NCBI GenBank assembly: GCA_017550765.1
Contig: JAFZOC010000259.1
Coordinates: forward strand, 1-12,528
Source: Oscillospiraceae bacterium
Lineage (GTDB): Bacteria; Bacillota_A; Clostridia; Oscillospirales; Oscillospiraceae
Direction: 5' to 3'
Length of the DNA: 12,528 nucleotides
Part shown: positions 1 through 6,572 of the stretch, piece by piece
How the letters are laid out: every line of letters starts with the position of its first letter
How positions within the stretch are numbered: the stretch's first letter is position 1
Translations under genes and position numbers: made by a program
The notes under the pieces: generated by a model
Seen by the model: only the letters and a program-made list of their open reading frames with translations
The model's database searches: none
What the model was told of the DNA's origin: nothing

Positions 1-3
1 ACC

Positions 4-40
4 AAGGCCGCCGGACCCCAGTCCGGCGGCCTTTCTGTCT
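4..40 (+). terminator. Intrinsic terminator of a gene upstream of the window
   Basis: A perfect 13-bp stem (4-16 with 21-33) has a CCCA loop and is followed by TTTCTGTCT. The G+C-rich stem closed by A/T pairs and trailed by a pyrimidine tract fits a rho-independent terminator for a rightward gene ending before position 1. Its 3' arm and tail are duplicated immediately downstream. Confidence 0.7.
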
Positions 41-58
41 CCGGCGGCCTTTCTGTCT
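23..58 (+). repeat. 18-bp perfect tandem duplication of a terminator arm
   Basis: The unit CCGGCGGCCTTTCTGTCT occurs at 23-40 and again at 41-58 without mismatch. It consists of most of the 3' arm of the terminator hairpin plus its tail, so the 5' arm could pair with either copy. This looks like a slippage duplication; whether it changes termination efficiency is not known. Confidence 0.85.
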
Positions 59-114
59 CGGTCGGACCGGTCGGCCCATGGCGGGGGTGCCCGACGGCCT
101 GCGCCGACCGGGCG

Positions 115-152
115 GGCCGCCCGGGAAAAACAGGCCCGGGCGGCCTCTTGTT
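115..152 (+). terminator. Second hairpin, possible back-up terminator
   Basis: A perfect 11-bp stem pairs 115-125 with 135-145 around the nine-base loop AAAAACAGG, followed by TCTTGTT. The stem is strong but the tail is only moderately T-rich. It lies between the first terminator and the importer promoter, so it may be a second-chance terminator that insulates the importer operon. Confidence 0.45.
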
Positions 153-187
153 CCAGAAAAAGCCGCAGAAATAACCCCCCGGGGGGC

Positions 188-217
188 TTACGAAGGGCCC
201 GACAGCTGTCGTATACT
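188..217 (+). promoter_or_regulatory. Candidate promoter of the ABC importer operon
   Basis: A good -10 hexamer, TATACT (212-217, 5 of 6 to consensus), lies 18 nt after a poor -35 candidate, TTACGA (188-193, 3 of 6). It is the most A+T-rich promoter-like stretch before the first importer gene and would give a leader of about 90 nt. The weak -35 suggests that activation or repression matters, which fits the palindrome within the spacer. Confidence 0.4.
200..211. promoter_or_regulatory. 12-bp palindrome abutting the -10 box, possible operator
   Basis: CGACAGCTGTCG is a perfect inverted repeat directly touching the TATACT -10 box. A dyad in the promoter spacer is a classical place for a dimeric repressor. 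It does not resemble the NikR consensus (GTATGA, spacer, TCATAC). No regulator gene is present in the window, so the operator role is inferred from position alone. Confidence 0.35.
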
Positions 218-236
218 CGTGCTGTCCCCGACAAGA

Positions 237-267
237 GCCCCGCGGACCGACAGGCCCGGCGCGGGGC
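237..267 (+). other. Hairpin in the importer 5' leader
   Basis: GCCCCGCG (237-244) pairs perfectly with CGCGGGGC (260-267), and CCG/CGG (247-249, 257-259) can pair inside it. The hairpin lies between the candidate promoter and the RBS (AAGGAGGG, 295-302). In such G+C-rich DNA it may be fortuitous; there is no T-tract, so it is not a terminator. Confidence 0.3.
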
Positions 268-313
268 AGGACCCGGGGGGACGACGCCGCGGGGAAGGAG
301 GGACGCAGCCCGC

Positions 314-1324
314 ATGAAAAAGGATGCCGTGCAGAAGGGGATCAGGTATGTGCTCCGCCGTCTCCTGCGCTATCTGTCTGTCCTCTGGGCGATCGTGACG
401 ATCAATTTCATCCTGGTGCGGCTGATCCCCGGCGACCCTCTGGAGTATTACCTGGGCGAGACCAGCTACTACAGCCTGATCGAGCACCATCCCGAGGACA
501 TCCCTGCCCTCCGGGCGCGATACGGCCTGGACGAGCCCATGAGCCGGCAGTATCGGATCTATCTGGGCCAGCTGGCCCGCTTCGACTTCGGCTCATCCTA
601 CAAGACGGGGGAGGATATCGCGAAACTGGTGGGCTTCCGCCTGAGATGGACCCTGACGCTGACGATCCCCGCGATCGTCGTCTCGGTGCTGCTGGGCTTC
701 TGGCTCGGCTCCCGGGCAGGATACGCCCACGGCAAGGCCCTGGACCGGGTGATGACGCCGCTGATGACGGCCTTGAGCGGCGTGCCGGTCTACTGTATGG
801 CGATCGTCCTGCTGGCCATGGCGGCCAGGCGCCCGGGCGTCTTCCCCCTCAGCGGCATGACCTCCGGCGGACTGAAGGGGATCCGGCGGACGCTGGATAT
901 CATCCGCCACATGATCCTGCCCTGCTCCACCATGATCGTGTTCCGCACGGCGGGAAACTATCTCTTCATGCGCCAGACCTCCATGTCCCTGCGGACGGAG
1001 GGCTATGTGGTCACAGCCCTGACCAAGGGCCTGAGCCGGCGGCAGATCGTGGCCTCCCACATCCGGCCCAACGCCCTGCTGCCCTATGTGACCATGGTCT
1101 GCATGCAGTTCGGCGGCGCCCTCTCGGGCTCGCTGCTGATCGAGAACGTCTTCTCCTGGAAGGGCATGGGCGAGCTGATCAAGACCTCGGCGGAGACCAT
1201 GGACTATCCCGTGATCCAGGCCTGCCTGTTCCTGATCTGCCTGTGCGTGGTCTTCTTCAACATCCTGGCGGACCTGCTCTGCGTCCTGCTGGACCCCCGG
1301 ATCGGAGAGGAGCGGACGACATGA
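314..1324 (+). CDS. ABC importer permease, NikB/DppB/OppB family
   Basis: First transmembrane subunit of a peptide/nickel/opine-type (SBP5) importer, 336 aa, within the usual family length. It has an N-terminal cytoplasmic basic stretch, then a membrane segment at about 17-38 followed by the family-typical LIPGDP sequence. The GLDEPMSRQYRIYLGQLARFDFG-type region (71-93) is the periplasm-side block of DppB proteins. Further membrane segments cluster at about 115-170 and 255-325. The EAA loop that contacts the ATPase is seen at about 229-258 (EGYVVTALTKGLSRRQ onward, ending RPNALLP). An AAGGAGGG ribosome binding site at 295-302 supports the ATG at 314. Its stop overlaps the start of the next permease as ATGA, implying translational coupling. 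The substrate cannot be read from the permease; nickel, di/oligopeptide or a metal-chelate are all possible. Confidence 0.92.
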   Translation: MKKDAVQKGIRYVLRRLLRYLSVLWAIVTINFILVRLIPGDPLEYYLGETSYYSLIEHHPEDIPALRARYGLDEPMSRQYRIYLGQLARFDFGSSYKTGEDIAKLVGFRLRWTLTLTIPAIVVSVLLGFWLGSRAGYAHGKALDRVMTPLMTALSGVPVYCMAIVLLAMAARRPGVFPLSGMTSGGLKGIRRTLDIIRHMILPCSTMIVFRTAGNYLFMRQTSMSLRTEGYVVTALTKGLSRRQIVASHIRPNALLPYVTMVCMQFGGALSGSLLIENVFSWKGMGELIKTSAETMDYPVIQACLFLICLCVVFFNILADLLCVLLDPRIGEERTT

Positions 1325-2133
1325 AAAAGAGACGGATCCGCATCTCCGCGCTGATCGGCGCGGCCCTGCTCCTGCTGCTCCTGGCCATGGTCCTGGCCTC
1401 CTTCCACCCCGCTGTGGACCCGGACACCATGGGCAAGCCCTACCAGCGGCCCAGCGCGGAGCACTGGCTGGGGACCAACGACATCGGGCAGGACATCTTC
1501 TCGGAACTGCTGGTGGGCAGCCGCGTCTCCCTGCTGGTGGGGCTCAGTTCCGCGGCGGTGGTCCTGGTGCTCAGCGTGACCATGGGCGTCTGCGCGGGCT
1601 ATTTCGGCGGGCGGATCGACGCCGCCGTGGCTTGGCTGATCGACCTGGCCATGACGATCCCCTCCCTGCCGCTGACGATCGTGATCATCGCCTATTTCGG
1701 CAGCAGCCTGCGGAACATCATCTTCATCATCTGCCTGACTTCCTGGGCCGGTACGGCGCGGATCGTGCGCACCCGGGTCAAGCAGCTGGCCCAGATGCCA
1801 TTCATCAAGCTGGAGGAGAACATGGGCCTGCCCAAGCTCCGCCTCCTGCTGGCCCATATCCTGCCGAACATCACGGACATCGTCTTCATCCGGGGCGTCT
1901 CGGCGGTCTCAGCCGCGATCCTGACGGAAGCGGGCCTGAGCTTCCTGGGCCTGGGCGACGGGACGATGGAGAGCTGGGGGAACACGCTGCACTACGCCTT
2001 CTACCGCAGCGGCGTCCTGAACGGCTACTGGTGGTGGTATCTGCCGCCTACGATCTGCATCTGCCTGTGTTCCCTGGGCTTCGTCCTGCTGGGCTACAGC
2101 AGCAGACGGATCGACGCCAATGAAGTCGGGTGA
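1321..2133 (+). CDS. ABC importer permease, NikC/DppC/OppC family
   Basis: Second transmembrane subunit of the importer, 270 aa, the partner of the preceding DppB-like permease. It has an N-terminal membrane segment at about 8-27. The family signature HWLGTNDIGQDIFSELLVG at 48-66 matches the conserved HxLGTDxxGRDxxSRLLxG block of DppC proteins. More membrane segments follow, with an EAA loop at about 159-184 that ends HILPN. The late SFLGLG motif (207-212) is also typical. The frame is open far upstream (to 646), but the ATG at 1321 is the right start. It overlaps the previous stop by four bases (ATGA) and has AGAGGAG at 1306-1312, eight bases before it, and homology begins there. The end overlaps the first ATPase gene as GTGA. 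Confidence 0.92.
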   Translation: MKKRRIRISALIGAALLLLLLAMVLASFHPAVDPDTMGKPYQRPSAEHWLGTNDIGQDIFSELLVGSRVSLLVGLSSAAVVLVLSVTMGVCAGYFGGRIDAAVAWLIDLAMTIPSLPLTIVIIAYFGSSLRNIIFIICLTSWAGTARIVRTRVKQLAQMPFIKLEENMGLPKLRLLLAHILPNITDIVFIRGVSAVSAAILTEAGLSFLGLGDGTMESWGNTLHYAFYRSGVLNGYWWWYLPPTICICLCSLGFVLLGYSSRRIDANEVG

Positions 2134-3068
2134 CGGATATGGATGCGATCAGGATCGAACATTTGGAGGTCCGCTTTGGCGCGACGCGGATCTTGCGGGA
2201 CCTCTGCCTCTCGGTGGGAGCGGGGAAGGTCACCTGTCTCGTGGGCGAGACGGGGAGCGGGAAGAGCGTGCTGCTCTCCTCGATCCTCGGCATCCTCCCC
2301 CGCGCCGCGGAGGAGGACGGAGCCGTCTTCGTCCAGGGGACCGACGTGAAAAAGCTCCGCCCGGCGGAGCTCAGAAAGCTGCGGGGGAGCCTCATGGCCT
2401 ACATCCCCCAGGGCTCGGGCAACGGTCTGGACCCCATGCTCCGCATGGGGACCCAGATGGGCGAGGGGGCCCGCGCCCACAGGAAGATGAGCAGACGCGC
2501 CGCCTTCCGCTTGGGTGCGGAGCTGCTGGAGCGCTTCGACATCCGTCCCGGGACGAGCGTCGCGAAGAAGCGGCCCTACATGCTCAGCGGCGGTATGCGC
2601 CAGCGGGCGCTGATCGCCATGGGCCTGGCGCTGGACGCGCCGATCGTCCTGGCCGACGAGCCCACCAAGGGCCTGGACCGCGAGCGGGTGGCCCTGGTGA
2701 TCGACAGTTTCTCCCGCCTGGAGGGCAAGACGATCCTCTGCGTGACCCACGACCTGCGCTTCGCCCGGGCCATCGCGGACAGGATCTGTGTGCTGTACAG
2801 CGGGGAGATCGTGGAAGACCGTGCCGCGGAGGACTTTTTCGCCTCGCCCCTGCACCCCTACAGCCAGGCCCTGCTCTCGGCCCTGCCGGAGAACGGCCTG
2901 CAGGTGGCGGAGGGCTTCGCGCGGCCGCACGCGGAGCTGCCCGGTGACGTCTGCGCCTTCTACGACCGCTGTGCCCGGCGGGGAGAGCGCTGTCTGCGGC
3001 ATCCGGAACTGCTGCGGACCGAAGAGGGAGCTGTGAGATGTGTGCGCTATGGAGCTGAGAGCCACTGA
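2130..3068 (+). CDS. ABC importer ATPase with oligo_HPY tail, DppD/OppD/NikD family
   Basis: Cytoplasmic ATP-binding subunit that powers the importer, 312 aa. Motifs in order: Walker A GETGSGKS (39-46), Q-loop Q94 in YIPQG, ABC signature LSGGMRQR (152-159), Walker B IVLADE (172-177), D-loop after GLD (181-183) and switch H207 in VTHD. After about 240 comes the DppD/OppD C-terminal extension: HPYSQALLSALPE, then a cysteine cluster C275, C281, C288, C304. Cysteines in this tail have been reported to hold an Fe-S cluster in at least one DppD. The GTG at 2130 overlaps the previous stop (GTGA). An in-frame ATG at 2139 is an equally possible start because neither has a strong RBS. The 3' end overlaps the second ATPase gene by 29 bases. 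Confidence 0.9.
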   Translation: MTDMDAIRIEHLEVRFGATRILRDLCLSVGAGKVTCLVGETGSGKSVLLSSILGILPRAAEEDGAVFVQGTDVKKLRPAELRKLRGSLMAYIPQGSGNGLDPMLRMGTQMGEGARAHRKMSRRAAFRLGAELLERFDIRPGTSVAKKRPYMLSGGMRQRALIAMGLALDAPIVLADEPTKGLDRERVALVIDSFSRLEGKTILCVTHDLRFARAIADRICVLYSGEIVEDRAAEDFFASPLHPYSQALLSALPENGLQVAEGFARPHAELPGDVCAFYDRCARRGERCLRHPELLRTEEGAVRCVRYGAESH

Positions 3069-3723
3069 GATCGGAAAAACATACGGCCGGGGCCTCCTCC
3101 AGGAGAAGAACGCGGTCCTGAAGGGCGCTTCCCTCACGATCGCCTCCGGGAGATGCGTGGGCCTGGTAGGGGAGAGCGGCTGCGGCAAGAGCACCCTGGC
3201 CCAGATCATGGCGGGGATGCTGCTGCAGGACGCCGGGGAACTGCGCCTCAACGGGCGGGAGATCCGCCGCCCCTTCGACGCGGAGGCCCGCCGGCGGATC
3301 CAGCTGGTCTTCCAGCATCCGGAGATCGCCCTTTCGCCGCGGATGCAGATCGCGACCAGCTTCCGGGAGACCTATCGCCTGATCGGGGAGCCCTTCTCCG
3401 AAGAGCGTCTGCTGGAGCATCTGCGCTTCTTCGGCCTGTACCGGGAGCATCTCTACCGCCTGCCCGAGACCCTGAGCGGCGGGGAACTGCAGCGCCTGTG
3501 TCTGGCCAGGATCCTGCTGCTGGAGCCCTGGTTCCTGATCCTGGACGAGCCCACCTCGATGCTGGACACGATCTCCCAGGCCCAGGTGGTCCGGCTGCTG
3601 CAGCAGATCCGTGCGGAGAAGGAGATCGGCTGCCTCTTCATCACCCACGACCGCGAGCTGGCCGGGAAGATCTGCGATACGATCGTTGAGATGAAAGACG
3701 GCCGGACCGCCCCAGTCAAGTGA
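3040..3723 (+). CDS. ABC importer ATPase, DppF/OppF/NikE family
   Basis: Second ATP-binding subunit, 227 aa, expected to form the heterodimer with the upstream ATPase. Motifs: Walker A GESGCGKS (44-51), Q-loop Q92 in LVFQHPE, signature LSGGELQR (145-152), Walker B FLILDE (165-170) and switch H203 in ITHD. It is shorter than many DppF proteins because the C-terminal oligo_HPY tail is absent, as in NikE-like subunits. The GTG at 3040 is preferred because GAGGGAG (3024-3030) lies nine bases upstream; the in-frame ATG at 3049 would be 18 bases from it. The start lies inside the previous gene, so the two ATPases are probably translated together. Confidence 0.9.
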   Translation: MCAMELRATEIGKTYGRGLLQEKNAVLKGASLTIASGRCVGLVGESGCGKSTLAQIMAGMLLQDAGELRLNGREIRRPFDAEARRRIQLVFQHPEIALSPRMQIATSFRETYRLIGEPFSEERLLEHLRFFGLYREHLYRLPETLSGGELQRLCLARILLLEPWFLILDEPTSMLDTISQAQVVRLLQQIRAEKEIGCLFITHDRELAGKICDTIVEMKDGRTAPVK

Positions 3724-3727
3724 ACGA

Positions 3728-3750
3728 GCATGCCAAGGCATGTATTTTTA
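3728..3750 (+). other. Short dyad between ATPase and lipoprotein genes
   Basis: CATGCC (3729-3734) and GGCATG (3737-3742) form an inverted repeat followed by TATTTTTA and the strong TAAGGAGG site. As RNA it gives only a five-pair stem with loop CAAG, too weak for an efficient terminator. It could be a processing or stabilising element that separates expression of the abundant binding protein from the membrane subunits. Confidence 0.3.
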
Positions 3751-3762
3751 AGGAGGAGAAAC

Positions 3763-5481
3763 ATGAAAAAGATGAGAACGACCGTCAGCGTCCTGCTGCT
3801 GCTCGCCATGGTCTTCGCCCTGGCGGCCTGCGGCGGACAGGCCCCTGCCCAGGAGCCGACCCAGGGAACGGCCCGGGAGCCGGCCCAGGGGACGACCCAG
3901 ACCGAGCCCGCCCCTGCGGCGGAGCCCGCAGCCGAGCCTGCGCCCGAAGAGAAGGACGTGGAGGAGCTGCGCATCGGCACCACCAAGACCTGCGACCATT
4001 TCGGCAACTTCTGCGAGACCGGCGCCTATGCCTACATGGACATCTACTCCACCACCCAGCAGGCCTTCTGGCAGGTGGATGAGCACCATGAGATCGTCGG
4101 CGACTTCTTCTACGACTGGGAGATCAGCGACGACAACATGACCATGGTCTGCAAGTTCGACCCCCGCGCCACCTGGAGCGACGGCACGCCCGTCACTGCG
4201 GAGGACGTGAAGTTCACCTTCGACTACCACATGAGCGTCATCAAGAACGACTACACCTCCCAGCTGGAGTCCGCCGAGATCCTGGCGGAGGACACCATCC
4301 AGTTGAACTTCAAGGAGCCCGCGGCTTTTGCCTTCCTGTACAAGTGCAGGACCTTCGTGTACCCTGTGCCCAAGAGCGTCTGGGAAAATGTGGAGGAGCC
4401 CAAGACTTATGAGGGCGAAGGCGCGACCATCGGCTGCGGTCCCTATGTCCTCGGCGAGGTCGACCTGGATGCCCAGAGCTTCACCCTGATCGCCCGGGAC
4501 GACTACTATCTGGGCACGCCTACCGTCAAGAAGATCACGGTGAAATGCTACGGCACCCAGGAAGCTCTGGCTCTGGCCCTCAAGAGCAAGGAAGTGGACT
4601 GCATGGCCGACTATTCCGCCGGCCTGCCGGCGACCCTCTCCAGCCAGTTCGTCGGCCAGGCGCATCTGGACCCCGGCGAGACCGACAACCCCGGCAATGT
4701 GCAGCTGGGCTTCGGCAACAACGCAGCGCCCTCCAATGAGGTCAACTTCCGCAACGCCGTCTCCTACGCCCTGGATCACGAGCTCATCGCGGCGGCTGTG
4801 GGCGGCGACTACGGCGTGATCCCCGGCAGAGGCGTGATCGCGCCCTGCAACACCGGCTTCGACCCCTCCGTCCCCACGCTCACGCGGGACATCGATAAAG
4901 CCAAGGGCGTCCTGGACGAGGCCGGCTATCAGGACGTGGACGGCGACGGGATCCGCGAGGGCCTGGACGGCCAGCCCATGGAAGTCGTCATCACGACCCA
5001 GTGGGGCGCCGCCAAGAAGGAGCTCTATCTGCGCCTGGCGGAGATCGTCATCGCGAACTTGAAGGACGTGGGGATCAAGGCTGTGGTGGACCAGGAGTCC
5101 CTGGAGAACCAGGACCACTATCGCCAGGTGACCTTCACCGACCGCAGCTACCAGCTGCTGATCCACAACAACACCTCCGGCATCGCCTTCTTCAAGACGG
5201 CCTTCTTCTACGCCCAGAACAAGTACGGCACATGGGGCACCCATGGCGACGCGGAGCTGATCGAGATCTATGACAAGATGCTGCAGGCCCAGAATTTCGA
5301 GGACTACTGCAAGTACGCTGCTGCCCTGCAGCAGTACAACGATGCCAACACCATCCTGGTCGCCCTGGGCTGGAACAAGATCTTCTATCCCTACCGCACC
5401 GATATCTTCACCGGCTGGAAGTACGTCCCCGGCGACGGCCCGGTCTACTACCGCACCTGGTTCGAGCTCCACGCGGTCTGA
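3763..5481 (+). CDS. SBP5-family extracytoplasmic solute-binding lipoprotein
   Basis: Substrate-capturing subunit of the importer, 572 aa, anchored to the outer face of the membrane. The signal peptide has a basic start (MKKMR), a hydrophobic core and the lipobox LAAC with lipidated C23. A Pro/Ala/Glu-rich tether follows at about 24-65 and includes an eight-residue tandem repeat. The SBP5 fold follows, with the family-typical WSDGTPVTAEDVKFTFD (138-154) and GCGPYVL (214-220) blocks. DVDGDGIRE (381-389) is an acidic loop common in clostridial SBP5 proteins and could bind Ca2+. The ATG at 3763 is chosen over the open frame from 3730 because TAAGGAGG (3749-3756) lies six bases before it and the signal peptide begins there. 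It is the last importer gene, unlike opp/dpp operons that start with it. Peptide versus nickel or metal-chelate specificity cannot be decided from sequence. Confidence 0.92.
   Translation: MKKMRTTVSVLLLLAMVFALAACGGQAPAQEPTQGTAREPAQGTTQTEPAPAAEPAAEPAPEEKDVEELRIGTTKTCDHFGNFCETGAYAYMDIYSTTQQAFWQVDEHHEIVGDFFYDWEISDDNMTMVCKFDPRATWSDGTPVTAEDVKFTFDYHMSVIKNDYTSQLESAEILAEDTIQLNFKEPAAFAFLYKCRTFVYPVPKSVWENVEEPKTYEGEGATIGCGPYVLGEVDLDAQSFTLIARDDYYLGTPTVKKITVKCYGTQEALALALKSKEVDCMADYSAGLPATLSSQFVGQAHLDPGETDNPGNVQLGFGNNAAPSNEVNFRNAVSYALDHELIAAAVGGDYGVIPGRGVIAPCNTGFDPSVPTLTRDIDKAKGVLDEAGYQDVDGDGIREGLDGQPMEVVITTQWGAAKKELYLRLAEIVIANLKDVGIKAVVDQESLENQDHYRQVTFTDRSYQLLIHNNTSGIAFFKTAFFYAQNKYGTWGTHGDAELIEIYDKMLQAQNFEDYCKYAAALQQYNDANTILVALGWNKIFYPYRTDIFTGWKYVPGDGPVYYRTWFELHAV
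3853..3900 (+). repeat. 24-bp in-frame tandem repeat in the lipoprotein tether
   Basis: Two imperfect 24-base units (3853-3876 and 3877-3900) encode EPTQGTAR and EPAQGTTQ, residues 31-46 of the lipoprotein. They are followed by further EPA-type repeats. The unit sits in the flexible tether after the lipidated cysteine, a region that tolerates copy-number change. Confidence 0.75.
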
Positions 5482-5503
5482 GCCGCGCGGCCCGGTCGCA
5501 AAC

Positions 5504-5535
5504 GAAAGGAGCCGCGAGATCTCGCGGCTCCTTTC
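5504..5535 (+). terminator. Perfect 32-bp palindromic terminator after the importer
   Basis: Positions 5504-5535 form an uninterrupted inverted repeat. Left arm: GAAAGGAGCCGCGAGA (5504-5519). Right arm: TCTCGCGGCTCCTTTC (5520-5535). The A-rich and T-rich ends make it able to act on both strands. It begins 22 bases after the lipoprotein stop and ends only seven bases before the RBS of the methyltransferase, with no promoter visible in between. The downstream gene may therefore depend on read-through. Confidence 0.8.
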
Positions 5536-5553
5536 CCCTTTGGAGGTATGGAT

Positions 5554-6390
5554 ATGACGGAAGAGATGAGTACGCTCTACGCACACACCAGCGCCCTGTG
5601 GGCCGAGGCGATGGACCATTCCCGCTCGCTGCCCACGATCGGGGAGCAGGCGGCCTACTGGGACCGCACGGTGGAGCGCTATGAGGAGCAGAGCGCCGCC
5701 CATCGGTCGATGGCGGAGTTTTGCGTCCGAGCCTTGGAGGACCGGGGCCTGCTGGACTGTGAGAGCGCACTGGAGATCGGCTGCGCGACGGGGGACCTGA
5801 CGCGCCTGCTGGCAGCGCGGATCGGCTCGGTCACCGGCATGGATATCTCCGAGGCCATGCTCCGGCGGGCGCGGGAGAAGGACGCGGAGGCGGGGCTCTC
5901 CCGGATCCGGCGGCTCCGAGGCGACTACCGGGAACTGGACGGAGCGGAGCGCTTCGACCTGGTGGGGGCCAGCCTGGTCCCGGCGACCTATTCTGAGCCG
6001 GGCCTGCGGAAGATGATCGAGCTCAGCCGGAAGGGCGGCTTCTTCCTCAGCGGCTGCGGCGCCCTGGATCACGGCTCCCCGGTCTATTCCGAGCTGGGGC
6101 GGCTGCTCCTGGGCCGGGAAGGACAGAACAGGCAGGACGCGATCTATCCCTTCAACTTGCTCTACGCCCTGGGGAAGCACCCGGAGATCCGGTATCGCCG
6201 GTCGAGCGCCACCGAGCGCTGGGACGAGGAGACGGCGGTGCGGGATCTGCGCCTCTATTTCCAGAACGTGAAGGGCCTGCCGCCGGACAGCGACGCGATC
6301 GTGGCCGCCTATGTCCGCGAACGGCTGGTGGACGGCCTCTTCCCGATGGAGCGGAGGACCTGCTTCGCCGTCGTCACCTGGATCGACTGA
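5554..6390 (+). CDS. Class I SAM-dependent methyltransferase
   Basis: Predicted cytoplasmic methyltransferase of 278 aa that transfers the methyl of S-adenosylmethionine to an unknown acceptor. An N-terminal helical region with AAYWDRTVERYEEQ (33-46) precedes the Rossmann core. Motif I is LEIGCATGDLTRLL (73-86), followed by an acidic residue D97 in GMDISEAM that would bind the ribose of SAM. RGDYRELD (122-129) and FDLVGASLVPATY (134-146) match later motifs. The C-terminal third is divergent. The ATG at 5554 is preferred to the one at 5548 because GGAGG (5542-5546) is seven bases from the former and only one from the latter. Co-orientation with the importer suggests it may act on the imported compound, such as a metal chelator, but this is inference. 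Confidence 0.85.
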   Translation: MTEEMSTLYAHTSALWAEAMDHSRSLPTIGEQAAYWDRTVERYEEQSAAHRSMAEFCVRALEDRGLLDCESALEIGCATGDLTRLLAARIGSVTGMDISEAMLRRAREKDAEAGLSRIRRLRGDYRELDGAERFDLVGASLVPATYSEPGLRKMIELSRKGGFFLSGCGALDHGSPVYSELGRLLLGREGQNRQDAIYPFNLLYALGKHPEIRYRRSSATERWDEETAVRDLRLYFQNVKGLPPDSDAIVAAYVRERLVDGLFPMERRTCFAVVTWID

Positions 6391-6395
6391 ACACG

Positions 6396-6424
6396 CCCCC
6401 CAGGGCCTGGCGGCCCCGGGGGCC
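6396..6424 (+). terminator. Strong hairpin after the methyltransferase, terminator-like
   Basis: Eleven pairs with one A-C mismatch (6397-6407 with 6412-6422) close around a TGGC loop just after the methyltransferase stop. No T-tract follows, so it is either a weak or factor-dependent terminator, or a 3'-end stabilising hairpin. Confidence 0.4.
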
Positions 6425-6458
6425 GGCGAGCGCGCGAACAGATGGATATCGACCCTAC

Positions 6459-6488
6459 GCTGCGGGGCGCCACCAGGCGCCCCGCAGC
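6459..6488. repeat. Perfect 13-bp inverted repeat
   Basis: GCTGCGGGGCGCC (6459-6471) pairs without mismatch with GGCGCCCCGCAGC (6476-6488) around an ACCA loop. There is no T-tract. The right arm runs into the first copy of the intergenic repeat, so hairpin and repeat may be parts of one REP-like element. Confidence 0.7.
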
Positions 6489-6507
6489 TGTCCTGTACGG
6501 GAGCGCG
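6482..6507. repeat. Intergenic repeat, copy 1
   Basis: CCGCAG, two variable bases (CT), then GTCCTGTACGGGAGCGCG. It is identical to copy 2 at 6547-6572 except for the two variable bases, giving an 18-bp perfect core and a 65-bp period. Read on the minus strand the core spells Ala-Leu-Pro-Tyr-Arg-Thr, which explains spurious small reading frames there. Confidence 0.8.
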
Positions 6508-6546
6508 TCCTCCGGCGGAACGGCGGGACCGTTGATAGGCATTCGA

Positions 6547-6572
6547 CCGCAGTCGTCCTGTACGGGAGCGCG
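6547..6572. repeat. Intergenic repeat, copy 2
   Basis: CCGCAG, two variable bases (TC), then GTCCTGTACGGGAGCGCG. It is directly followed by a seven-pair hairpin (6573-6579 with 6593-6599), whereas copy 1 is directly preceded by one. The arrangement suggests a multi-copy, structured intergenic element of this genome rather than a coding sequence. Confidence 0.8.

Noticed and set aside
646..1320. Upstream in-frame extension of the second permease
   Set aside because: It runs out of frame through the first permease gene and encodes Arg/Pro/Gly-rich junk. The ATGA overlap, RBS and homology begin at 1321.
314..5481. Naming the importer nikABCDE
   Set aside because: The family includes peptide, nickel, opine and metallophore importers. 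No substrate-defining residue could be verified by eye, so gene symbols were withheld.
3748..6180. Long open frame of 810 codons on the minus strand
   Set aside because: It lies antisense to the lipoprotein and methyltransferase genes, which have clear family motifs and ribosome sites. Its translation is low-complexity (Val/Leu/Gln/Arg/Gly-rich) without domains, as expected from G+C-rich codon bias.
6482..6572. Two direct repeats as a minimal CRISPR array
   Set aside because: There are only two copies, the 39-bp interval is hairpin-rich and not spacer-like, and no cas genes are present.
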